Shown in pieces: positions 1 to 11,116 of a stretch of 31,517 bases of DNA. Made by a program: the position numbers and the translations under genes. Position 1 is the first letter of the stretch. Each line of letters begins with the position of its first letter. This DNA comes from Podaxis mareebaensis (taxonomy: Eukaryota > Basidiomycota > Agaricomycetes > Agaricales > Agaricaceae), in the NCBI GenBank assembly GCA_018524725.1, contig JAEUWP010000494.1, forward strand, positions 1 to 31,517, written 5' to 3'. The notes beneath the pieces are model-generated. The model was not told the origin of the DNA. It did not search any database and saw only the letters and a list, made by a program, of their open reading frames with translations.

Positions 1-1570
1 GCAGTAGGCGTGAAACTTGGTGTCCACTAATATACTTTGCACTTAAACAAGTGCATTTCGTCACTTCCTTCAACAATATCTGAGATGTGAAGATACATTT
101 TGAGGAAATCTATGCCAACAAAGGCACCAGATCAACCCCATTAGAAATAGACTCATCACTTATCCGACATCTCCCAGGTGTTGAGCGCTATTCACCCATG
201 TGACAGATTACAACACATTGTGTGAGAAGGTTATTAATAGAAGATGTTACGTGAAAGAAGCTCACTCACCTCAGTCTCTCCAGTATTGTGGTATATGACT
301 GAGGTGGAAGAAAATACAGCTATAGGCTATAAGTACTGTGGAATGTCGGTATCCCGGCCTTGGAGGAAATGCAGGACAGTGAGACGGAAGGGACATAACA
401 CTGGATTGTTCTATGTGTCACCGAAAAGGAAGGCAACATTCTAAAGGAAATATCACAAGGTCGAGCATCTGTTGATACATGCCCGAATGGTGTGTAGATC
501 TAACTTCAATGCTCACCACTGGTGAGAGAAAGGACCAGCCATGGGAGTGGAAGGGCCGTAGAGATCGTTAATTACATGAGCATTCATATTATTCCATCAC
601 ACAATAACTGAACCCACTGGTATAATAAGTAACACTTACAACCAGCTGTAACAATTCCAGCACCCCCAGAGCCTAGTAGAACTTGTGACATGAAATTCAT
701 TCACCAAATCCTCCTGATCTGCACTGTCATTCTCTATACTACAGTACATTCTCAACCTACAACAGTTGGAGAGACAAAGGTGGATCTTGGCCTAGGCATG
801 TACCTAACCTAGCACAACTGGAACTTTTTGATCACAATTCTCCCCAGGGTGTTCCTCCGAAGATTGTATCCCTTTTTAGGCTACTAGACTGCTTGGCCAG
901 AGGTGGGATCCTCAAACTATTTGCAGAATGCCCTGCACCATCTTATGCAGTTTGATGGTAGTGTAGAGCAACAAGGGATGTGAGAAGGGTGGATAAAGGA
1001 ATGACATTCTTGTGCCTGAAGCAACAGTAGGGAAATGTAAAATAAAGTATACTGTAGTAGCGAAAATTGTGTGATATGATAGTGGAAAGACTGAAGGTGC
1101 AAAAGGTTTGGGAGTAGTGGGTCGGAGGTCAAGGAGACCCCTGACAACCAAGTTGTGAGGCTGAAAGGGGAATGCAGACGGGTCACCCTGACATTGCCTT
1201 TCAGTTCAGTGCGCAGTTGATCTTCTATTGGAGGGCTTTGCAATCTGTGGGAGTGGTGGGTAGGAAAAAAAAGAGTGAGGAATTGGCTAGGACTGTCAGC
1301 TAGGGATATGAAAGAGTATGTAGGCGAAGAAGGGGAATACAGCTATTCCACGGAGTCTAACACCTGTGACGTTCACACTTGGGCACGAGAAATTGCACCT
1401 GGCTCGTTCCTCGCCAGGTGCGGTACATGTGCTGAGTGATTATCGACACCAGGCCCAAGACGGGAGCCCTTATTCAATGGTGATTGGCACTGAAACATAT
1501 GCATAAGTGCTGGTATACAGACACCCAGCGCATTGAGTGTGAACAGATATTTAAAACATCCATGTAAACA
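1..1570. other. Intergenic stretch, no gene seen
   Basis: I find no convincing gene here. The open frames are short (66-108 codons), overlap one another on opposite strands, and show no family motif, signal peptide or plausible splice structure. Base composition is ordinary, with CG dinucleotides present, unlike the right half of the window. Confidence 0.5.
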
Positions 1571-1644
1571 TCGAACATGGTGTAATGACAAGCATTACAC
1601 ATAGCCTCTCACGCGATAGCCCAGGTTCAATTCCCCATGTCCGA
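1571..1644 (+). pseudogene. Degenerate tRNA-Glu (CTC) relic
   Basis: A 74-nt stretch follows the eukaryotic tRNA-Glu pattern: 5' TCGAACA pairs with 3' TGTCCGA except for one A-C mismatch, a GGTGTA...AGCATTACA D-arm region follows, and a 7-nt anticodon loop CTCTCAC places CTC at the anticodon. The B-box-like GGTTCAATTCC is in the right place. The T-stem is broken: three of five pairs (CCAGG against CCCCA) do not match, and the anticodon stem has one mismatch. I therefore call it a relic or tRNA-derived SINE head rather than a working tRNA. Several mismatches look like G-to-A or C-to-T changes. Confidence 0.55.
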
Positions 1645-2154
1645 ATTTTCGTTTTTTCTATTCCCTACGACCTCTCCCCCTTTCTTTTACAGTGCCCACG
1701 CTACAGCATCTTCGTGCATAGAAGTTGCGTCAACATGCGCGAAAGCTAAGCGGACGCAGAAATCAAGGCATCCACCCCCTTCCAGTTACCAAACAACTAT
1801 TGTAGGGGAAACATATTTTCTCTGCTTGTCCATTAGCAGTGTAGCACCGAGTCCGCTCGAGAAGTGACTTGTTGTTCATGACTTAAACAGGAGGCGCAAA
1901 GCGGGCTTCCACGTCTGGATATCCCGGGCCAGACCTTTGCAGACCAACACAGAATAGTCGTGAGCACGATTGCATGTCGTTTTACCCACTCAAGTTGCTT
2001 ACAGAACAGTACGAACCTAACGAGGACGAATGTTATCTTCTGAGATCACCCTACTCGATTGAACCCTCCCGCATAACACAAAAACCACAATACCATCTGA
2101 ACTTCATCACACAGCTGAAATATAGATTTGTATATTAATGCCTAATAGAATGTG
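1645..2154. other. Intergenic stretch, no gene seen
   Basis: No supported gene. A 76-codon open frame at 1637-1867 overlaps the tRNA-like relic and has no recognisable feature. Confidence 0.45.
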
Positions 2155-2906
2155 ATGGACCCTACAGAATTTGCCGCACCCGCGGCCCGCTGACACCCGC
2201 AGTGGTAGTGTCATGGTGCCGCTAAGTCTTGCTGTGTCCCGCAAGGATCGATAGAGCCGTACCGCTAGTGCAGGGGAGCAGTATCGAGCGGCACTGGATA
2301 CGGCAGGGGGGTGGCGCCAAACAGTAACAAGTGGTACCGGATATGGTAGAGGAGCGGCACCAAGCAGCAGCGGGTGCGGGACTTGATGATGCATGCCGAA
2401 CTCAGCTATTTGATTGGCAGCATTGCTTTCCCATGCAAGACCATACAGTGATAGACCACGGGTGCGGAACTGTGCGGGAGCGGCAAATTCACGGTGTCCA
2501 TTCAGTGTTGCTGGGTACCGCTACCCTACTGCATACAGTACCACTAAGCCTAGGTACCACTACCCTACCGCAGCCACTGGCAGCTCTGTCGTGTCCAGTA
2601 CTGCTGGATCAGGTACTAATTGTACTGTGTGGGCATTTTAGAAGGAATTTATACAAAGTCGTGCATAGCTAGTGTATATGAAGTACATGTAGCTATTGTA
2701 GATAGGTATTTGATTGTTTTCTCATTGTAGAAAATGCCCCTGACGCCCTCTTCGGGCACTCATTACCGCTGAATAACGTCCAGTACCGCTGCCTGACAAA
2801 CGTGATAAGCCTTGGTACCGCTTTTTTACGTAGTATCATGTAGCGGCACCCGGCGGCACCCCGTGGCAGAGCGCGGGTGCGGTTGCGGCAATTTCACGAT
2901 GCCCAT
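2155..2906. mobile_element. GC-rich inverted-repeat element, MITE-like, possibly nested
   Basis: The left end (2155-2185) begins ATGGAC and runs through AATTTGCCGCACCCGC. Two imperfect inverted partners lie to the right: one ends at 2501 (its reverse complement starts ATGGACACC and contains AATTTGCCGCTCCCGC), the other ends at 2906 (its reverse complement starts ATGGGCATCGTG and contains AATTGCCGC). The interior is rich in variants of GGTACCGCTACC and GCGGCACC. There is no coding capacity. This suits a non-autonomous terminal-inverted-repeat DNA element, with a second copy or internal duplication giving the third end. I could not find a clear target duplication, so the true borders are uncertain. 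Confidence 0.5.
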
Positions 2907-3843
2907 GGACTCCCCAAAACAACATAGACCAGTCGCTATCTCAGCCGTCAACGCGCTGATTCCTTAGCCGCCCCAATATTCCCAGTTTCCCCAACAAACT
3001 GCTTTCACTGTACCAGCTTGATGTCCCCCATCTGTTCTTCGCGTTCCGGACGTATTTTCTCAAACGATGATAGCTAGGAATCCGTCTAAACATGGGGGAC
3101 TATAAATGCGCAAGGTGGTACTAGGAGTTGGTGATCAGCATCTAAGTTCTGAGACCTCTCGTCCGCGGATTGAGTTCATTCGTCAGTAGGACCCCTGTGC
3201 TATGGAGGTACGCGGCGATTGCGCTTACGATAGGTTAGGCCTGATTCCCGCGAAAATGAAGATCGGACCATCGGCCGCTCGCTCAGAAAACTGGTTACAT
3301 GCGCTTCATATGCAATATCATGAAAAAGAATGCAATACGCATCCTGAAATAGCGCACCCCAAAGAGAGGTTTAGCTGGTTGAAAGAAAATAAGTACTGCC
3401 GAGCCACGGGGTAAGGCTATATCATATTTCCACAAGGGAGTGAATGATGTCAGGTGAGTGCGATCCCACAAGTGTAAATCGAGACGTACTATAGAGCGTT
3501 CAACTAGATGTTCTATCCATGATGAAGCTCGAACACGCAGTCCTAAATTGGCGAGCTTGCGCTACAGCTATTCATGTGCAAGACTGATATCGGCAAGTGA
3601 GTGACTATCGCACCAGACTTGCGTCCGTAGGTCCCACCTAAAAGCCCCAACAATCCGCTGTCGGAGCGACCATACTATAGATAATTTCCAAGCCTAAAAT
3701 AAACCCTTCATCATGAGGCCCATGATCTCTGGAATAAGATAAAGGGCCCGTGATACGCAGTTGCACGAGTGCAGCCGAGTGCATAACATCATAAAGAAAC
3801 TATCATACCTATACACTCACCCGATTTCCCTCCCACACTCATC
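2907..3843. other. Intergenic stretch upstream of the GNAT gene
   Basis: No gene is supported. A 70-codon frame at 3202-3414 has a plausible composition but no family resemblance, no splice context and no partner. The last few hundred bases must include the promoter of the acetyltransferase gene; I see no distinct TATA box close to its ATG, only AT-rich stretches such as TATAGATAA near 3676. Confidence 0.4.
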
Positions 3844-5205
3844 ATGTATCGTGTCGTCCAAGTAACGGAATTTGATGGTACGAATGTTTTTACTTTCCTC
3901 TCCATTTTCGCCTCCTCATTCGCCTTCCGATGCTATCTTGTGATCCAATCTTTTGACGCGGACATCTATTTTTTGAACACTTGTCACTGTGTTACATGTT
4001 GAACACAAACTGACACCTACCCCCTTCATGCTTAAAATACGTCACAAATGTAGACCCCAAAGCGATTCAAGCCGAAACTGTCCTCCTTGACGCATATGAA
4101 CATGGTAAGCAACACCCACTATATTTCTCACCTCTGGCGTCCTTCATGCATCAATGTCGACTTCAACTATCATTGGAGGCTGGCATGGATGGTCGGCACA
4201 TGATATCCTTGACTGGGCTGCATCAGAATCAATGTCGCCTTCTTCCAGATAATTATTTCACTCACCTTCTGATAACAACGTCTGATGTTAGACACTGACA
4301 TACACCGACACACTCGGTGACTTTAAACAGACACAGTTTCAAATGCAATGGTAGGGGGCCGTCACGAGCTGCGGCAACTCATGTTCCGATCTTGCGTTAG
4401 AGCGGGCATCGTCGGTGGAAAATTCTACGTTGCCCTGACCGAGACTGACGAAGTTGTCGGGACGGCTATATGGTATCCCCCGGGCAGCGATTTCCTTTCC
4501 GAGTGCGTTCCATTTCTCTGCTTTCTCCTTCTGTCCTGGTTCTTACTTCTGCCATATGGGTTGCACACAATACTAATGATGTCCTGTGGAACTGCTCCCG
4601 CTATCATCAGCGAGAGACAACAGCAACAAGGGGCAACGGAACTCATGTCTACGCTCGAGAAAGCCGATCCGGGTTTATATGCGTGGTGGATCAATACGGT
4701 TCGTTTCGTCTACTAGGAATCATCTGGTCAACTAAGCGGTTCATTGTTGAATTGATTTCAGCTCTTACCTCTGAATGCGGAAACGAGCAACAAATACTTA
4801 GGGAGGAATTTCAAGGTGAACAACTGGAATTTGTACTCCTTGGCGGTGGCACCGAGGCATCAGGGTAAGGGCATTAGTAGGCTTTTGGTCAAGGTCGGCG
4901 AGGATCAAGTAAGCGGCTGGAGGTTGCATTCGCAGAATTTGAGGGATAATTTCTATCCAATTCACAGGCAGTCGCTCAAGGGCTTTCCACATGTTTCGAG
5001 TCTGAAAGCGGGAAGAACGTGAGCATTGTGCTATTTGGATAACGAGGTGTTCACCAGTTTGTTCGTCTAGCTTACTATCTATAATCATCTCGGATATCAA
5101 GTCGTCGGTCATGACTTTATCCCAGGTCCTCCCAACGCCTCGGGGTACAATTGTTATTGTCTCGTTAAATACCTTGGTCCCGTCCGTAAAGAAGGCACGA
5201 ACTAA
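3844..5205 (+). CDS. GNAT-family N-acetyltransferase, 7 exons
   Basis: Predicted protein of 225 residues, assembled from exons 3844-3877, 4054-4104, 4331-4502, 4611-4698, 4762-4908, 4968-5018 and 5071-5205; the lengths sum to 226 codons and all introns are GT-AG. The GNAT acetyl-CoA signature is clear: beta strand LYSLAV followed by the pyrophosphate loop PRHQGKG at residues 146-152 (Q/R-x-x-G-x-G type). After it comes the C-terminal part with YNHLGYQVVGHDF, typical of fungal GNAT proteins annotated only as acyl-CoA N-acyltransferases. It should transfer an acetyl group to an amine, but the substrate cannot be read from sequence. The first two introns (176 and 226 nt) are long for this genome, so the short exons 1 and 2 are less certain than the rest. 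It converges on RPN3 with 104 bp between the stops. Confidence 0.85.
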
Positions 5206-5309
5206 TGAGAACCTTGCGAAACTTTGTGTCTCAGAGATAGTCATCACGGGATAGGTCAGAGGAGAAAGGAAACTTGCGATTATGGTTACACACAACATTG
5301 TAAAACGTA

Positions 5310-7028
5310 CTAAAAGTCACCTCCCAAATCCTCATCATCCAACTCGCCTTCTTGAATTTCCTTCGCCAACTCTTTCTCCCGTTCCCTAGCACCTTCAGCC
5401 GCGGCCAATTCCTTTCTATGCGCGTTGAGCGGGTAGCGCATAGCCTGTGATACAGACTTAGTCAAGTATCGTTCGCACCGGGTCACGATAATGAGACCTA
5501 CCTTAACGCTTTGGTTATGCAAATCCAGACAGAATGCGATTCTCCTGCCAAACACATCGCTAACCTCGGGTCCATAACCCCTCTTCTGACCTGCACATTC
5601 CATCCAACCGTTCTCGTGGACAATCCTGCCCTCGATGACCCCATCGCGGATAGCCTTGCCGACGATATATTCTGCATCTTCCTCAGAATCAAGATGGAGT
5701 TTGTGACAAATATCACGGAGAGAGATGCGCGAGTATGAGAGCGAAAGACGACGGATTCCTGTCTTGATGACGTTTTGTCGGAGACGGAGGATGAGGGTGT
5801 AGGTCTTGTCAGTCATGAATTGCGTGGCATGTTTGGAGAGCGTTGTCTGGAACTGTGAGAGGGAACCAGTGCGAACAGCTGCGAGGTGAACGTATGTGAG
5901 CAGTTCGGCGTTAGGTTGACGAAAGGTTTTGATACATACCTTTGACAATGTCGAAGTAGGCTATCAAGGCTTTCTCCAAGACTGGATGCCTGAACAGCGT
6001 CCGGTCAGGAATGTCACCCATCAACAGCTCCACAACAATGAAAAACTTGTGCACGGCTTGATAGAAACCAGGCGCAGTTTTTGGTTGAGGTGCACGTCGG
6101 ATAGCTTGTTGCAGATTTCGATGCGCCTCAGAGTAGTTGAGTTGGACGACCTTGATGCGGCCAAGGTAGTAGTGGTACCGGGCATACTGAGGATTGCTCG
6201 CACTGGTCGGGAAAGTGGTCTTTGACACGAGTTTGTCTGCTTGGTCGAAGAGACTATATTGGATATAGTTGCGAAGAAGGCAGTTGATGAGGGCTGCTTG
6301 GGATTCATCGTCATGTCTAAGCGATGCGGTACGCTGGGCAGAAAGTAGGAGCCTTGTGAATTGGGAGATAAGTAAAGTGAGGGCGAGACGAAAGGAAGGA
6401 TAGGTGCATACGGTCGGGCATCAGCAAGCTCCCCGCCGAGCTCATAGGCTCGATCAACTGCATACCAGACTTTGGCAGCGATAGGGTCCATACTCCTCCG
6501 ATTCAGTTGCAAGATCTTTTCGCCTGTCTCCTGCGCTAGCTGCAATGCCTTTCCGTAGGTCTCCGACGAGTTGAGCAAAGTGTAGATGATCAGCAAGCGG
6601 AGGTATATCTCCACTTCTGGTACGGGTTCTTGTGTCTTGGGCAGGGAGTCAATATCCATGGATGACGCAGAGTCGGAGGACCCTGGGAGCAAGGAAAGGA
6701 GGGATTTCCTGGTGGCACTATCTACCAAGCCAGCCCAATCAGAAGATCTGGTTGGACGACAAGTCGAAAGAACAGACTCACCTTTAGGGTAGATTTCTTC
6801 AACGGCATTTCTCAGAACAGTCGCATCCGTGCGTCGCCGCAAAGCTGTGAGCGACTTCAGGACCCGATGTGTGAAACGAGGTTCAAGCGTCGAGACGGCT
6901 TTATCAATTAACGCAGCATTGGACTTGATTTCTGCGAGGGGTGTGGGAGGTGGTGGGGGAGTCTTGGCATCTTCTTTCTTCTCCTCCTCTTTCTTTGCGT
7001 CCTTAGCATTCATCTCGACGTCGGCCAT
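5310..7028 (-). CDS. RPN3: 26S proteasome regulatory subunit RPN3 (PSMD3 family)
   Basis: Five exons (7028-6782, 6721-6412, 6352-5940, 5878-5502, 5444-5310) give 493 residues, the usual size for this lid subunit. The start MADVEMNAKDAKK is followed by an acidic/lysine stretch and a proline run. Diagnostic segments are NYIQYSLFDQADKLVSK, YHYYLGRIKVVQLNYSEA, the PCI-domain part LSLSYSRISLRDI, and EDAEYIVGKAIRDGVI, followed by HNQSVKAMRYP and the basic/acidic tail ending DDEDLGGDF. RPN3 is a scaffold subunit of the proteasome lid and is needed for degradation of ubiquitinated proteins in the cytosol and nucleus. One oddity lies between HENGWME and RIAFCLDLHNQ, where relatives have a longer SKEVSD...TREP...AFH segment; here the sequence is shorter and different, so a mis-called or missed small intron in exon 4 is possible. 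Confidence 0.95.
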
Positions 7029-7149
7029 GGCGATGTGGTAGAGTGGTCAAGTCTAATTTGAAGACGCGTATTCCCCTGGACGCGTCAGCTGCTGCTTACC
7101 ATATTTAGTAGCCAGCGCCTATAAGGTTATGACTAATGCCGTCTAACAA

Positions 7150-7222
7150 GTCCCGATAGCTAAGTGGTTATAGCATGAGATTGCAGATCTCGGGGTCCGG
7201 CGTTCAAATCGCCGTCGGGACT
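7150..7222 (+). tRNA. tRNA-Cys (anticodon GCA), intronless
   Basis: All arms fold: acceptor GTCCCGA (7150-7156) pairs fully with TCGGGAC (7215-7221) with discriminator T; D-stem GCTA/TAGC; anticodon loop TTGCAGA gives GCA at positions 34-36; T-arm CGGCG-TTCAAAT-CGCCG pairs fully. The A box (TAGCTAAGTGG) and B box (GTTCAAATC) are present, and a short T run (TCTTTTTT, about 7230) downstream can end RNA polymerase III transcription. It lies between the divergently transcribed RPN3 and SWP1. Confidence 0.95.
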
Positions 7223-7429
7223 TCTCAGTGTCTTTTTTCGTGTTTCCTTGAACATTGCACCGTGCGTTTGCTGCAATGCACTTTTTCCTATCCAGATACT
7301 AGAGCAATATGAGAATTATTTTATAGCAGTACACATGTGGGAGAAAAGATAAGTTATATCATAATTCACACGGGGGTGATAACACGTCAATAGTCCGACG
7401 TGTACTTGGCAACACTTCCAGATTCACCC

Positions 7430-8379
7430 ATGCGAGTCCTCGTCGCGTCGCTGCTGCTCCTCGCAGCCTCCGTTCACGCCAAACTCCTCACTCTCCAGTC
7501 TCCCAGATTCAATGTCCTCGACAGCAAAGGGCAACAAACCCGCTCAGAACCGTAAGCACCTCAGTCTCATAACCACATGCCTCTCACCAACCCAACACTA
7601 ATACCCCTAGACTCTCCCTCGCACACAAATCCAAAACACCCGTAACTCTCAACTCCACCGACACCCTCAAAATCACCTTCCAAGTCGTCGACAAAGAATC
7701 CGGAGACGGCATCCAACCCCACCAAACCTTCCTCCGTTTCTACGATGCCACGACGGGCGAAGAAGGCATCCAACCCATCCGCGTCACTCCCGGTGGCAAA
7801 GCCAAATTCCAACTCGAGATGGCTAGACCACCCCTTAGCCTACCCCCGACTGGCGACGCGCCATTGCAAGTGAGCTTATTCATTGGCAAGCCCGAGTACA
7901 GTCCTGTCGCTGCGGAGTTGTTTGACCTCTATGTCCCGCGTTCGCAACCTCCACCTGTGCATCCTGATGAGGCTTCGTTCCACCCTCTTCCAGAGATCCA
8001 GCACACGTTCAGGCCGGAGCAAAAGTTGCCACCCAAGTTCGTGTCTGCGGTGTTCTCTGGTTTGGTTATTGCTCCCTGGGCTATCCTTCTTGGACTCGTA
8101 TGTGTCACTTTACTCTTGCAAAAGGCCACGCTGATCTGATTGATTATTCACTCATGACAGTGGTCCCAAGTCTCTCCTCGCCTTACCCATGCATTCTCCC
8201 CCAGTATCGCTCCCTTCATTCTCAGCCTCGGCGCATATGAAGTCCTTATCTTTTACTACTGGGTCAACCTCAAGCTCGGCCAAGTCCTCCTTTACGGCGG
8301 CATTCTCGCCATCGTCACCCTTTTCACCGGCAAATACGCTCTTCGCAGCATTGCTACGCGCCGAGTAAACAAAAATTAA
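7430..8379 (+). CDS. SWP1: Oligosaccharyltransferase subunit, ribophorin II / SWP1 family
   Basis: Three exons (7430-7551, 7611-8097, 8161-8379) encode 275 residues. The N-terminus MRVLVASLLLLAASVHA is a good signal peptide. The lumenal part (about residues 18-185) is beta-rich, with LTLQSPRFNVLDSKG, a LKITFQVVDKESG strand and HQTFLRFYDATTG, matching the ribophorin II beta-domain pattern. Then come FRPEQKLPPKF and three hydrophobic segments (FVSAVFSGLVIAPWAILLG; IAPFILSLGAYEVLIFYYWV; VLLYGGILAIVTLFTGKYA) and a basic tail RSIATRRVNKN, the standard SWP1 layout. The protein sits in the ER membrane as a non-catalytic subunit of the complex that attaches N-glycans to Asn-X-Ser/Thr. The codon bias is strong (many C-ending codons), suggesting good expression. 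Confidence 0.93.
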
Positions 8380-8558
8380 ATACCCATATCCCTTCCTCCG
8401 CCTTAGCTTAATTTTCTCTGCATCTGCCATGTGTGTTTCGAATAGAAACAGATTACTTCCAAACTATCTCGTGTCAAGCAGCTCAAGTGCGACAATAATT
8501 CATATCCAACATTTGAAGCTTATATTACATTCCCTATTGCCCCCCTTTTCTCCTTTTC

Positions 8559-10990
8559 TCAAGGGCTGCCCGGGAAAAGTTTCGACGGTCCAACCTTAAC
8601 ATTTGGACTGATCTCCGGAAGAGGTCCCCCAGTTTTCTGCACAAAACCGGGCCTTGGTGGGATTACCTGGTTACTGCCATAGCTGTGTTTCAACGGCGGC
8701 GCCTCGAAAGGATGTGCTTCAGTGTTAAAGACATCTATGGGCCGCTGTAAGCGTTCCAAACAGTCAAATAAACAAGCCGGCTCCTCACATTTGTCCAAAT
8801 GGATGTGGTTTGGGTCGTCGAATGTAAGGTACCTGGAGTCACCATGTTAGCACCCTTGCTCTCATACTCCATCTACCACCCAAGACTGGGGATACTCACA
8901 GATACTTCAGCACCTCTGCAAACCAGAAGCTCTCCGTATCATCGATCCGACCTTTCTTCGGGTCGTTCACATCAACCAACGCAGCAAACCCATTAGGCGT
9001 AGCCAAGAACTCGTTGAAGCTCTTTACAGCAGCCGCTGCCCGGTCTAAATACTTCTGATCGCCCGTCACTCGGAACGCATAGAAGTTGGACTCGAGGACT
9101 TCAGGACGCAGGATATAATTCCCGTTGGTAATGTAGAAGCCGTGCTGGTTGTAGAAGTCGAGTCGCTCTGGGCTCAACGTGTTACCGCCAGTAAAGTTGC
9201 CGTCGGAAGAGATGAAGGCGAACGCTTCTGGGCCGATACCAGTACTGCACCAAGAAGACTTGTGTCAGTTATGGGAAGAAGGAAACCAGTGAAATCGTAC
9301 GCAGTGCCAGCGTAAGTATTCCAACAAGCGTCGACAAGTTGCAAGCCGATATCCACGATAGTCTTGTTGTTCAACAGACGACCGCCTATCAAATCATACT
9401 ATTTAACATCATTATGGCACAGGTTGAAGATGAAAGCATACCAAAGAGCCAGTTGCCACCGTTGAAACAGGCCAAGTGCGACCCAACGTGCCTGATTCTC
9501 CCCTGGCCATCGAAATCCGCTAGATAAACATGGTCCCCCACGGTCGAAGTCCTCAACAAATTCTTGATTGACGAATCGACTGCAGTCAACCACGTGTCGG
9601 CAAACAAGTTGTCCTTGGTGTTCGAGAGTCTGGCGTGCTTGATGAGGTACTCGAAATAGCTGTCAGAACCACCTCCCCAGGTCTAAGTCCCAGTTAACTC
9701 GTTAGATTCAGAAAGATGATATGGCAAGAATCCACGTACGACGTAGCCACCAACAAAGTCACCCGTGACCGGGTCGATGCCTTGAGCTGCAAGACCAGGA
9801 AGTGGTGCAGCCTGGAAAAAAAGATTAGGCAAATCCCAGGACCTGAAGCAACAATTGAGAGCCATACGAGTTGAGCAATATGGGCCAAGGCGCCGATGGT
9901 TAAGTCTGCGTAGGTGCGATTCCCAGTATATTTAGAGAGTGTCGCCCACTCCAAGGATAGCTAGAAAGGCAAAAACTGATTAGGGGTGAATGTCAAAATA
10001 CTTTGAGCAAAAATAGCTTACAGTGCCTGCTTCCGCGACATTCGACTGTCAAAGGAGTTTCCGGTTAATCCTCACCCGTTGAGTAAAATTTAGTAGAGCA
10101 CATACATTGGCTATGACGGGACTATTGTCTGAGAAGTCTAGGAACCCGAAAGGAATCGTATTGTTCTGTTATGCATGAGCATTTAACCAAAATTGATGCA
10201 TGATGTTCGATGGGTGAGAGGATTCACCAGAGAGAATGCAAACGCCATCTTATCCCCCAAGTCCCTCGCTCTATCAACGAGGGCGTGGAATCTCTTCCCA
10301 GTCAATTCATATGCACTCAATAACCCCCCAAGATACCGAATAGTCGATTCAAAGACACTAGTTTCCTGTCAGCATTACTTCGAGTCCTCCTAAAGTGATG
10401 ACGCACCTAACATTATCCGTTTTAGATACACTGAAGTCAATTTTGCTGGAGAATTCGATTGCTTCCTTGAGTAGATCCTAGTACATATATTGTGAACAGG
10501 GTGAATAACCCGTTTCAAGTAAAAAAGACATACGTCGAGACCCATAATGCTCTGTGAGGATCAACGTAAACAAAGCCCTTAGCTCAAAATCAGTCTAAAG
10601 GGGACGAAACTCGCACCATAGTACTCATAGCATCGACAATTGAAGCACCTACAACCCAGCTAAGTTATGAAATGCTCCCAAATACTTGTTAGGGCACAAG
10701 AAACTCACCCCAACCGTTTCTTCCATCAGTGAAACCCTTGGACAGAGGTGAGAGATCATCATGCCCAAAGGCAAATTCTCTACAAAACACCTGGTCAGGA
10801 CTCCATCATCGAGAGAAACGTGCAGAACCCACCTGTATGCATTATAACTTCTCTTAAAAATGTCAACCACAGCAGCCTTGTTCTCAGCGGCACTCCTCGG
10901 GAGTCGTATGCCAGGCCTCTGCACAGGACCCGCAAGAGCGCCCGGAGCTGAAAATGCCAGTGCCAAAGTGACGAAAGACGAAACAATCAT
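8559..10990 (-). CDS. Secreted GH47 class I alpha-1,2-mannosidase, paralogue A
   Basis: Fifteen exons can be traced: 10990-10833, 10779-10709, 10648-10617, 10551-10534, 10477-10407, 10357-10228, 10165-10106, 10045-10022, 9960-9868, 9811-9740, 9682-9442, 9385-9301, 9244-8900, 8832-8789 and 8734-8559. They sum to 540 codons (539 residues). A signal peptide (MIVSSFVTLALAFSAPGALA) opens the protein. GH47 motifs follow in order: FGHDDLSPLSKG, FESTIRYLGGLLSAYELTG, AEAGTLSLEW, TWGGGSDSYFEYLIKHARL, HLACFNGGNW, YILRPEVLESNFYAFRVTGD, ESFWFAEVLKYLYLTFDDP and the calcium-binding FNTEAHPF. These carry the acidic residues used by the family. The enzyme should trim alpha-1,2-linked mannose from Man9-type N-glycans; without a membrane anchor it is more likely extracellular or vacuolar, like the Aspergillus secreted forms. 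Exon 4 is only 18 nt. The closest relative is the neighbouring gene on the same strand. Confidence 0.93.
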
Positions 10991-11107
10991 CTTCGATGGT
11001 TAATACGACGAACAGCCGACGAAAGATCCGAGTGAGGCGAGATACGAAAGATCACGCTCCTAGTGAGACGATGATCTCGACAGCACATAATACCAGATGG
11101 TACCACT

Positions 11108-11116
11108 CTTTTATAG
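11108..11116 (-). promoter_or_regulatory. TATA box of GH47 paralogue A
   Basis: On the minus strand the sequence reads CTATAAAAG, 118-126 bp upstream of the ATG at 10990. The paralogue has a TATA element at nearly the same distance, which supports a real core promoter. Confidence 0.6.

Noticed and set aside
917..1243. 108-codon open frame on the minus strand
   Set aside because: It has Ser/Leu-rich composition without a motif, overlaps another frame on the same strand, and has no splice context.
3202..3414. 70-codon open frame with plausible amino-acid composition
   Set aside because: No family resemblance and no promoter or neighbour support; too short to call.
4348..4716. Unspliced 122-codon frame inside the GNAT gene
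   Set aside because: It reads through an intron; splicing 4503-4610 gives the continuous acetyltransferase sequence instead.
7567..7812. 81-codon minus-strand frame opposite SWP1
   Set aside because: It is antisense to exon 2 of SWP1 and arises from that gene's strong third-position C bias.
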